Shown here piece after piece: positions 9,818 through 17,748 of a stretch of 46,907 nt of DNA; the first letter of the stretch is position 1; every line of letters begins with the position of its first letter. This DNA is from an actinobacterium SCGC AAA027-J17. Lineage in GTDB: Bacteria > Actinomycetota > Actinomycetes > Nanopelagicales > Nanopelagicaceae. Location of the stretch: NCBI GenBank assembly GCA_000383815.1, contig KB912776.1, positions 16,128 to 63,034 of the forward strand, given 5' to 3'. The translations under genes were made by a program, and so were the position numbers. The notes under the pieces are model-generated. The model saw nothing but the letters and a program-made list of their open reading frames with translations, had not been told where the DNA came from and searched no databases.

Positions 9818-10291
9818 GTGATTAAAAAAATGCTACAACGCTTAGTAATTTTTGATTTAGATGGAACGCTGGTAGATGTAACTAGCGTCAGACATTACGT
9901 GGAAGGTAAGAAAAAAGATTTTGATAAATTTCATAGTGAATCGCTTGCTTGTCCACCCTATAAAAAAGTATTGAGTTTAAATGAAACTTTGCAAGAATCA
10001 TCAGACATCTACATAGCAGTCTTGACTGGTCGGGAAGAGAAATATAGAAGTCTGAGTGAACAATGGCTAGATATAAACAAAATTTCATATAGTGCTTTAC
10101 TTATGAGGTCAAATCATGATTTCAGGAAAAATGTTGAAGTCAAAAAAGAAATTTACGAACGCATTAAATCAAATTTCTTGCCATATTTAGCTATCGACGA
10201 TACCCCTGAGTTGCGCGATCTTTGGAGGCAAGTTGGTTTTTCAGTAGTTTATGATCCGATGGACTTTGATCATAAAAAATTATCACCGTAA
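9818..10291 (+). CDS. HAD-superfamily phosphatase resembling the polynucleotide 3'-phosphatase domain of T4 Pnk/PseT
   Basis: LVIFDLDGTL (DxDGT), VLTGRE, MRSNHDFRKNVEVKKEIYERI, LAIDDTPELRDLWRQVG. GTG start, alternative ATG 9830. Confidence 0.7.
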   Translation: MIKKMLQRLVIFDLDGTLVDVTSVRHYVEGKKKDFDKFHSESLACPPYKKVLSLNETLQESSDIYIAVLTGREEKYRSLSEQWLDINKISYSALLMRSNHDFRKNVEVKKEIYERIKSNFLPYLAIDDTPELRDLWRQVGFSVVYDPMDFDHKKLSP

Positions 10292-10297
10292 ACTGGA

Positions 10298-12979
10298 TTA
10301 GGCAAGTCTCACGCCAGTAGCAGTAGCAGCTTCTCCCTTATTCAATTTCTCATTCGAATCAGCAGAGAAATAAATCACAGTTCCGCGCTGCAACTTGTAG
10401 AAATCATTTTTATCTGCAAATTGCTTCGCTTTAAATCTGATATTTGAGGCAAAACTAGGATGTTTAATAAATCCAAACCCATCAAACAAGGTAAGTATCT
10501 GGCCTCGATACTCAATTTGATCAAGATTCTTCTGGTTTAATGAATTCGAAATTAGAGTTTCCATCATTCCATTTGAAACTAAATAATTCTTGACTGATTC
10601 GCTAATTTCACTTAGCTTAATCATCATGTCAATGTTTTTTTTGCCTAACTTGTTGTCAGCCATAATTATTTCGGGAAATTTTGCTATTTTCTCAAAGTAT
10701 TTTTCATAATCTCTATAGATAGAAAGATTCATATCCTTGGCCTTAAGCAAAACAATTAAAACTGATCTGACGATTTCTGAGTAAGTCTCAGTTAAGAGAT
10801 AGTCTCTACTTCCGTCGATCCAAGCTCCTTCAAATTCTATAAATGCTTGATTCAATAATTCTAAAGCTTCACCAAAGTTTTTTTCTTGAACAAACTTATA
10901 TTCAGCATACCTTCTGTAAGATGTTATCAAAGAAGTAGTATGAATCAATAAAGATCTAGTGTTTTTAACGAAAAGAGACTTTTTAATGTTTTCTATAGCT
11001 TTTTCAAAATCGCCAAGTTGAACCTCCAAATTCCCCATTAAATGAAGAATTTCATAATCGGGAATGATCTCATAGCATTCCTTTGCTATTTTATAAGCAC
11101 TAGCTAGAGAGTCTGGGTTATTAGATTTTTTCAGATACTGAGCAAGAAAATATTTTACTCTCGCAAGCTCCTTGGGGTTAGGAGCCTTTTCTATAGCTTG
11201 ATCATAAATTCCAAGAACTACACTCGATTCATCCGTGAATGATCTTATAAATGCTTCAACTCTACTTACTTCCCAAAAATCAGGAGACAAGTTCCTTAGA
11301 TTCTTAATTGTACTTAGAGCTAAATTATGCTGGTATCTATTTTGCCTCAAAGCCTCTTTCAACATATTAGCAATCGGAATATCATCAGCACTTCGTAGTG
11401 ACATATAGTATGGTGAGAAGAAAGACTCGTTATCGTTGTTAAGAATATCACTAGATTGAGTGCTTAATTTATCCAAAATTTTCTTCATTTCTCGAATTTC
11501 ATTTGGATTGAAGTAATCAATTTTATTCAAATATTGTTGGAGTGATTCTGTAATGTAGATCTTTTCTCGTAACGTTGAGTCAATAACTTCATTTCTTATT
11601 AAAGCAAAAGTTTTAAGCTCTTTAATAGCTAAATAAATTTGGTCTGTTGTTATTGCAATTTTGGAACTTTGTTTTACTAAAAGGCTGAGTATTTCCTCAA
11701 TTGTTACTGATTTCTTTGCGAGGTATATAAACAAAACAATTTTTTTTGCGCTCATACTCATTGAATCAAGTACGCTCGATATACAGAAATCAAAAAAATC
11801 AATTTCTTTCTCATCTAGGATTTGCTTTATTGGAATACCTGCGGCAGCTGATTGCACAAACCACTTAATCGCCAAGGGATTACATCTATATCTATTAACT
11901 ATTGCCTTTTTTATTTCAAGATTAGTTTTTTCTAACACCTCTACGTCTAGCGACCTTACAACTGAATTAAGTAAATGTAACGCATCTGTTTCGGACAATG
12001 TATTTACATCAAAACGACGTTCTAGTTGTCCCAATCCCTGCCTACTTGTAAGTAAGAATTTAACAGTAGTGGGCATTTTGTCGTAAAGTTGAGTGACAAA
12101 ATCATCTCCAGTTATAGTCTCAAGGTTGTCTAAACAAATCAGCGTTCTTCTATTTTTAAGTAGATCTGCGAAATCCGCTGAGTCATCTTTTGATAAAACT
12201 CCTTTAATAGCACCTATTGCATCGCCAATATTATTGATCGCGTTTTTGATTTGCTGAATGCCTTCAATGCCAAGATATTCAGTTTTTAAGCTAACCCATA
12301 AAATAGTGTCAAATATTGGTTTTTCAGATTCAACTAAGTTATACGCCACTTGTAATGCGAGTGAAGTTTTACCCACACCACCGGCGCCGGTAAGTGTAAG
12401 AATTGTTGTTCTCTCATCCTCAATATAGGAAATAATTTTCTGAAGATCCTGTTTGCGCCCTATTAGACCAGTATCATTGAAATCAGGTCTCGGTAAATTG
12501 TTGAAAACTTGAGTATCTTCATTTTCAAGACTAATTTGTACGTTTAATTGATTTAGCGCAATTTTCCTCTTTGCGTCTATAAAATTCTTCCAGTAAACAC
12601 TCTGTAAACTTGAAGTGATGTTATAGAAATTTTCTAAGTCCTCGTTACTCAAGGGTCTTCCGTGCATAACTCTGTTTCTCAATTTAACCAAACTGCTGAG
12701 ATTAGAGCGAAGTGGATCAAGGTCGGACTTAAGATCTGATGGAATTTTGTTCTTGTGAGTTGAAAATATCTCAAAATAATCTCCAAAGTCTAGACACTCT
12801 AAAGGGGAAATTTCTTTGTTATATTCATCTTTTTGTCGCCTTTGAATCTTAAGTTCAAAGTTTTCTACAATCTCTTCTAAACCTATTGTTGGCTCGAGAA
12901 ATTGTGATATACACTCCTTAGCGTCAATTTCTATTGCTCTAAGAAGCGCGAATAATGTCTGATCTAGTGCCAATGCCAT
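10298..12979 (-). CDS. STAND (NB-ARC/AP-ATPase-like) NTPase with N-terminal HEPN-like domain, TPR-like region and C-terminal cold-shock-like domain; putative defence protein
   Basis: LVKLRNRVMHGR (RN-x3-H, HEPN-type) at 12662-12679; Walker A TGAGGVGKTS at about 12365-12388; Walker B LICLDNLE; NB-ARC CNPLAIKW; helical repeats; C-terminal DGFGFIKHPSF...LQRGTVIYFSADSNEKLNKGEAATATGVRL. ORF is open to GTG 13111, but TATATT-CTAGGG-ATG places the start at 12979. Confidence 0.75.
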   Translation of the reverse strand: MALALDQTLFALLRAIEIDAKECISQFLEPTIGLEEIVENFELKIQRRQKDEYNKEISPLECLDFGDYFEIFSTHKNKIPSDLKSDLDPLRSNLSSLVKLRNRVMHGRPLSNEDLENFYNITSSLQSVYWKNFIDAKRKIALNQLNVQISLENEDTQVFNNLPRPDFNDTGLIGRKQDLQKIISYIEDERTTILTLTGAGGVGKTSLALQVAYNLVESEKPIFDTILWVSLKTEYLGIEGIQQIKNAINNIGDAIGAIKGVLSKDDSADFADLLKNRRTLICLDNLETITGDDFVTQLYDKMPTTVKFLLTSRQGLGQLERRFDVNTLSETDALHLLNSVVRSLDVEVLEKTNLEIKKAIVNRYRCNPLAIKWFVQSAAAGIPIKQILDEKEIDFFDFCISSVLDSMSMSAKKIVLFIYLAKKSVTIEEILSLLVKQSSKIAITTDQIYLAIKELKTFALIRNEVIDSTLREKIYITESLQQYLNKIDYFNPNEIREMKKILDKLSTQSSDILNNDNESFFSPYYMSLRSADDIPIANMLKEALRQNRYQHNLALSTIKNLRNLSPDFWEVSRVEAFIRSFTDESSVVLGIYDQAIEKAPNPKELARVKYFLAQYLKKSNNPDSLASAYKIAKECYEIIPDYEILHLMGNLEVQLGDFEKAIENIKKSLFVKNTRSLLIHTTSLITSYRRYAEYKFVQEKNFGEALELLNQAFIEFEGAWIDGSRDYLLTETYSEIVRSVLIVLLKAKDMNLSIYRDYEKYFEKIAKFPEIIMADNKLGKKNIDMMIKLSEISESVKNYLVSNGMMETLISNSLNQKNLDQIEYRGQILTLFDGFGFIKHPSFASNIRFKAKQFADKNDFYKLQRGTVIYFSADSNEKLNKGEAATATGVRLA

Positions 12980-13185
12980 CCCTAGAATATAGCCTTCTAA
13001 CCAGCAAAAAGGCGAGATCCGCAAGTAAATCGCGTTGGTTAGACCCTTGGATAAGCGAATCGTTTTATAGTTGAAATAAATCAATAACACCTTGAATTGA
13101 TTGAGTTTCACTAAAATCTTTTTAGAGAGTTAAAGTAATTGGGTTATATCTAGTCAAGAACCTCTAGTCTTGATACCATTTAAGA

Positions 13186-15051
13186 ATGGAGAGCCTGAGC
13201 CAAAAAATTCAACAGGTGGTTGGAAGCAATAGTGTTTATTCAATTCCACCTTATCAGAGACAGTATCAATGGAATGAAGATCTATGGCAGGCACTAGTAC
13301 ACGATGTAGCGGTCATGCAAGATGTACCCGAATCCGAACCTGCGCACTGGCTTGGAATTTTGCTCCTCACCGCAGATGAAACGGTTCGGTTTCCAGATGA
13401 TGATTCACTTGCCCGATATTCAGTTATCGATGGTCAGCAGAGACTCGTTACTTTAGTAATTTGGCTAAGCGCATTGTATTGGCATGCGAAAGATAATAAG
13501 CAAGAAATAAATTTTGATATTCATAAAATTTCGAAGCTAAACCCGCAAAAAGTTGATCAAGCGCCCCTCAAAATTGTTTTAGATAATACTTGGTTAGATC
13601 GATCTGCTGAAACTTTTAGGAACTCTCAAGTTTTACAAGCATATATGTACTTCAGATTTGTTCTTTGGTTGGGCGAAGATGCGCTTATGGAGGAACAGGC
13701 AATAAAAGTACCCAAGTTTATCCAACCGGACGAAACAGTGTCACTAAATGAAATCTGGAGTAAACACTTAAATTCTAGGAGAGGCAAAGGTTTACAGCGA
13801 AGCGCACAGGTTAAATCCCAAAAACTGATTGACTCTACTAGGCGTAATTTGCGAGTTTTCACCCTAATTCATGAACCACTAAAGGATGAACCACAAGCGA
13901 TAATTTTCGATACATTAAATGGAAATAGGGTTCAACTAGAGGCTCTAGACCATGTGAGAAATTCTGTTTTTGTTAGATTAGATACACAGGTTGCTTCAAA
14001 AATATTCGATGAACATTGGGAGCCAGCAGAACATGTACTTAGAGATTTGAAGCTAAAGCGTCAACAACCTGGTGTCAATTTCATTTATGACTATGTAATT
14101 TCAAAAGGAGAAAAAAAGAAGCAAGGAACAATAAACAAGAATAAGGGCGCAGCACACTTTACTAGAATGACGAAAGGTTTAAAGGATCAAAATCTTTCCG
14201 ACTTTATTGTTAAAGATTTAGTCTATGCAATGCGTGTATGGCCGGTTGTAGTTCGCCAGCGAGATTCAGTCGAATTGGATGGCACCCAAATCAGAATTGA
14301 TGAGAAGATTTTGGAATCTATTTCAACGATTAGAGAGTTGAGCTCTGGTCCAGTAAATCCACTAGTACTCCTATATCTTGGTGCGCACTTAAAAGGTGAA
14401 TTATCATTAAATGAAGTATTGGCTAGATTAAATTTGATTGAAAATTATCTGGTTAGACTCATACTTTCAAATGAACCACTCTCTCCTTTGAGATCAAAAA
14501 TGATGGATATATGTGGAAGTATTGACGAAAAGCTCGATGAAACTTCTCTACAAAAAGCACTTATTGACAACGGATGGGTTCGAGATGAAGTAATCGAAAA
14601 CAAATTTGAAGAGCGAAATATGTATGAAGAAGCCACTCCGTCTGCATTAGGTGCGATATTTAGAGGTATCGAAGTTGAATTGAGCGGTCAGGGAGCAAAT
14701 AAGTTCAAGGTAGCAAAAAAGTATTACACGATTGAGCACATCTATCCAAGAAAAAACACTAAATGGAAAGTTGACCTTAAAAAATGGAAAACAAATGAGG
14801 AAAGAATGAAGCCATATCTTCACACTCTTGGTAATTTGACTGTGGTGACTGGCAAGCACAATTCTGCTGTAGGAAATAAAAGTTTGAAAGAAAAACAGGC
14901 GTATCCTAAAGTTCTTGGAAATAGTGCACCTTTACGAATTCATGCAAGCTGGGAAGATGCTGGGCAATGGACAGAATCTGAAATTAAAAAACGGAGTTTG
15001 AAACTCCTCAGTAAAATTCGGGAGAGATGGCCAGATATTTCACCTTATTAA
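13186..15051 (+). CDS. GmrSD-type DUF262 + DUF1524 (HNH-like) protein, putative type IV restriction/antiphage nuclease
   Basis: N-term YSIPPYQRQYQWNEDLW...YSVIDGQQRLVTL (DUF262); C-term YYTIEHIYPRKNTKW...LHTLGNLTVVTGKHNSAVGN (DUF1524). Confidence 0.88.
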   Translation: MESLSQKIQQVVGSNSVYSIPPYQRQYQWNEDLWQALVHDVAVMQDVPESEPAHWLGILLLTADETVRFPDDDSLARYSVIDGQQRLVTLVIWLSALYWHAKDNKQEINFDIHKISKLNPQKVDQAPLKIVLDNTWLDRSAETFRNSQVLQAYMYFRFVLWLGEDALMEEQAIKVPKFIQPDETVSLNEIWSKHLNSRRGKGLQRSAQVKSQKLIDSTRRNLRVFTLIHEPLKDEPQAIIFDTLNGNRVQLEALDHVRNSVFVRLDTQVASKIFDEHWEPAEHVLRDLKLKRQQPGVNFIYDYVISKGEKKKQGTINKNKGAAHFTRMTKGLKDQNLSDFIVKDLVYAMRVWPVVVRQRDSVELDGTQIRIDEKILESISTIRELSSGPVNPLVLLYLGAHLKGELSLNEVLARLNLIENYLVRLILSNEPLSPLRSKMMDICGSIDEKLDETSLQKALIDNGWVRDEVIENKFEERNMYEEATPSALGAIFRGIEVELSGQGANKFKVAKKYYTIEHIYPRKNTKWKVDLKKWKTNEERMKPYLHTLGNLTVVTGKHNSAVGNKSLKEKQAYPKVLGNSAPLRIHASWEDAGQWTESEIKKRSLKLLSKIRERWPDISPY

Positions 15052-15278
15052 TATCGAGTTACTCAAATTTCGAAGTTTTGCTACGATTTCTAAAGGGTAA
15101 AATTTGATCCTGTAGTCCGCTGCTTCGAGGTAGTAAGCGAAGCCCGATAACCTGCTTTTGTCGCTAGTAGAAAATTTCGCTCTGAACAGATTGATTAAGA
15201 ACATATCCGATAAGTTGCCGCGTAGCCTTTGTTAGCCCCACTAACAAGCAAAAAATACTTCAATTCAAAATGCTGTGG

Positions 15279-16022
15279 CTAATCTCCAAGTGCTTGGACT
15301 GTTAATCTTTTTATCCAGTTTGGAGTCTTGTAATTAGTCTGTTTTTCAATTTCTAGCCAAAATTCTTCCATCATTAAATCTATTGCCATCCAGGATTCCC
15401 AACTCGATAAGTTTTCGTTCGGCTCTAAAGTTTTATACGGAACACGCTCACTTGGGTCTGTCGCAATCGCATAAAATACTCTGCCTGGTAAGTAAACAAT
15501 ATCTTTACGCTCCTTGCGGCCAGCCGGTGCGAATGGACGAAAGTAAGAGTCTCTCGAGATCGGGGATATGACAGCAACCACTCCTGCCGTGAAACCTGCG
15601 AATTCAGGACGCGTAAGAAAATTCTCTAGAACATCATATGTCTCTGCACTCGAATTCGAGTTCATCGTATTGTGCTTATTTTTGACTTCGCACAACATTA
15701 ATTGCTTGCCTCGTCTACCAACCACATCCGGCATATCAGTACCAGACTCATGTGAAATCCATCCCGGTAGTTTTCCAATGATTGATTGTTGTAGGTCGCC
15801 AATGTGATTCATTAAGTTTTTCTGGCGTGTTCGCTGATGTTCCGTTGCTTTCCATTCAGCTTCAGACTTATACCCGTTTATTGCCGACTCGAGGGCAGCA
15901 GCGAAAGGATCTATAAGATTCGCTTTCGAGGCTTTATCTCCATCGAAATTTTTCGTGCGGCTAAGCAGGCTCTCAACCACATCAGCCAAATCAAACTTGG
16001 CCAAGTTAAATTGTGGCGTCAT
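15279..16022 (-). CDS. Eco47II-family type II restriction endonuclease (predicted GGNCC-type)
   Basis: LCEVKNKHNTMNSNSSAETYD matches the Eco47II-family E(M/V)KNKHNTMNS signature. Divergent from a C5-MTase. Confidence 0.75.
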   Translation of the reverse strand: MTPQFNLAKFDLADVVESLLSRTKNFDGDKASKANLIDPFAAALESAINGYKSEAEWKATEHQRTRQKNLMNHIGDLQQSIIGKLPGWISHESGTDMPDVVGRRGKQLMLCEVKNKHNTMNSNSSAETYDVLENFLTRPEFAGFTAGVVAVISPISRDSYFRPFAPAGRKERKDIVYLPGRVFYAIATDPSERVPYKTLEPNENLSSWESWMAIDLMMEEFWLEIEKQTNYKTPNWIKRLTVQALGD

Positions 16023-16120
16023 GTCTCCATGGTAACTCCAGATTATTCAGAAGACTAGGTTTCTAAACAAAAAGCCACTATTTAGCTGGCACACCCCGAG
16101 TAATTGTCATTGACCGCTGA

Positions 16121-16145
16121 TAACCTCTGCATATGGCAAAGGTTA
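16121..16145. promoter_or_regulatory. Candidate operator overlapping -10 and start codon of the HTH-methyltransferase gene
   Basis: TAACCTCTGC-ATATG-GCAAAGGTTA: 9 of 10 half-site positions are inverted-repeat matched. Centre is 16133, the A of the ATG. Confidence 0.65.
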
Positions 16146-17392
16146 TGCAAGAAGATTTAGTACCCGTTCACTTGGCTGCTGAGCAACTAAAGGTGTCCTC
16201 AGACACCATTCGGCGATGGCAAAAAAAGGGACTCATCAAGGCGATTATAGGCGCACATGGCGAACGCCTATTTTCAAAAGAGGAAATTTCAAGAGTAAAC
16301 AAAAAGGGGTCTGCGTCAGATAAGCCATGGAAAGTACTACGCGCGCCAAAATCAAACCTGACTTCGATCGAGCTGTTTTGTGGTGCCGGTGGACTTGCGC
16401 TGGGAATGCACAACGCAGGTATTAATTCCCGCCTTCTTGTGGACTTCGACAAAGATTCAATTAAAACTCTTCAGCAGAATAGACCTGACTGGGAGTCTGT
16501 ATGTGCAAGTGTTCTAGATATTGACCTGAGTGAATACAAAAATCAGATTGACATCATGGCAGGTGGATTTCCATGTCAAGCGTTTTCTTACGCTGGAAAA
16601 AGTTTGGGATTTGCTGACACAAGGGGCACGTTGTTTTATGAATATGTTCGACTAATCGATCAAGTTAAACCTCGGCTTGTAATAGGTGAAAATGTTAAGG
16701 GTCTGCTAAATCACGACGAAGGTAGGACTTTATATGTCATCGTTAGCGAGCTTGAAAATTTAGGTTACAAGGTGGCATACAAACTGATGCGTGCTCAATT
16801 CTTGGATGTGCCTCAAAAACGTGAAAGATTAATTATTTTTGGTGTAAGGAATGACATTTTATCGAACATCTTTTTCCCAGTTGAAAAAGACTACACAATA
16901 ACAATGAGAGCAGCTCTAAAAGGTGTACCAAAATCTCCTGGGCAGGTCTACAGCGAATCAAAGCGAAAAATTATGGAGTTAATACCTGAAGGTGGCTACT
17001 GGCGTGACTTACCAGAAGATTTGCAAAAGGAATTCATGGGTGGCAGCTATCATTTAGGTGGAGGAAAGACTGGAATGGCCAGAAGATTAGCTTGGTCGGA
17101 GCCGTCATTAACTTTGACATGTAATCCAGCACAGAAACAAACCGAACGTTGCCACCCTAAAGAAACCCGCCCACTAACCGTACGTGAGTATGCACGTATA
17201 CAAACTTTTCCAGATAATTGGGAATTCGCTGGAAGTGTTTCATCGCAATATAAACAAATAGGAAATGCAGTTCCGGTAAATCTTGGCTACCACGTTGGCT
17301 TGGCAGCAAGAAAAATCCTTGGAGCACCTTCAAAACTTGCTGAAGAACCAGCTCAGCTACGGATTATAAATGAAGATCTTAAACTATTCTGA
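16133..17392 (+). CDS. DNA (cytosine-5) methyltransferase with N-terminal MerR-like HTH
   Basis: HTH AAEQLKVSSDTIRRWQKKGLIKAIIGAHGERLFSKEEI; C5-MTase motifs ELFCGAGGLALG, GGFPCQAFS, ENVKGL, QKRERLIIFGV, IGNAVPVNLG. Confidence 0.95.
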   Translation: MAKVMQEDLVPVHLAAEQLKVSSDTIRRWQKKGLIKAIIGAHGERLFSKEEISRVNKKGSASDKPWKVLRAPKSNLTSIELFCGAGGLALGMHNAGINSRLLVDFDKDSIKTLQQNRPDWESVCASVLDIDLSEYKNQIDIMAGGFPCQAFSYAGKSLGFADTRGTLFYEYVRLIDQVKPRLVIGENVKGLLNHDEGRTLYVIVSELENLGYKVAYKLMRAQFLDVPQKRERLIIFGVRNDILSNIFFPVEKDYTITMRAALKGVPKSPGQVYSESKRKIMELIPEGGYWRDLPEDLQKEFMGGSYHLGGGKTGMARRLAWSEPSLTLTCNPAQKQTERCHPKETRPLTVREYARIQTFPDNWEFAGSVSSQYKQIGNAVPVNLGYHVGLAARKILGAPSKLAEEPAQLRIINEDLKLF

Positions 17393-17610
17393 CCCCATAA
17401 ATAGTTGGAGATTTTCTAATTCCATCTCCTGCCCTCGTGGATGACCAATGGTTTTGCAATTTGTTTAGTGGCTTCGCATTATATTTCTGATCAGGATGTA
17501 GTTGGAACAACTATTTGTAGAGTGCTTGTAACTGCAGCTGTGCCTCTATATCTCATCTCTTACTCATTCGTGACAGCAGTCTGCTACCTGCCACTGACAG
17601 TTACTAGGCC

Positions 17611-17616
17611 TATACT
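17611..17616 (+). promoter_or_regulatory. Predicted -10 element (TATACT) for the structured leader RNA
   Basis: TATACT places the TSS at about 17623-17624, at the first nucleotides of the RNA. A weak -35 (CTGCCA, 17588-17593) sits 17 nt upstream. Confidence 0.55.
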
Positions 17617-17620
17617 TTGA

Positions 17621-17748
17621 GCAGGTCAAGAACTAAGCGTTAAGCCCTTTAGCTTGCTTAGTACCAACCGCGCCCTCCGCGCACGGTGGTTCTAGAGGAA
17701 GACCTGCTGATGATGAAAGACACCATCAGATGAGCAGGAAGTTAAACA
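17621..17748 (+). promoter_or_regulatory. Putative SAM riboswitch of the SAM-I/SAM-IV superfamily plus SD-containing hairpin
   Basis: P1 GCAGGUC/GACCUGC (17621-27/17701-07); J1/2 UCAAGAA; P2 ACUAAGC-guu-AAGC-ccuuua-GCUU-GCUUAGU; P3 ACC-AA-CC.../...GG-U-GGU equivalent to the SAM-I/IV core GGC-AA-CC/GG-U-GCC; loop CCU complementary to AGG (17696-98). A hairpin with the SD follows. Confidence 0.75.

Noticed and set aside
15229-15247. Hairpin TTGTTAG-cccca-CTAACAA between convergent GmrSD and REase genes
   Set aside because: Good 7-bp stem but no downstream U-tract on either strand, so not called an intrinsic terminator.
16019-16030. Three-codon mini-ORF ATG-GAG-ACA-TGA overlapping the REase start by ATGA
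   Set aside because: Its ATG is part of the predicted -10 TACCAT (16029-16034, minus) for a leaderless REase mRNA, so it is probably not transcribed.
17621-17710. Actinobacterial 6C RNA as an alternative identity (C-rich loops)
   Set aside because: Loops have only CCU and CCUCC, while the core matches the SAM-I/IV binding site with covariation.
17707-17728. Hammerhead-ribozyme-like CTGATGA...GAAA
   Set aside because: No stem II between CTGATGA and GAAA and no suitable cleavage-site helix; better explained as the riboswitch expression platform.
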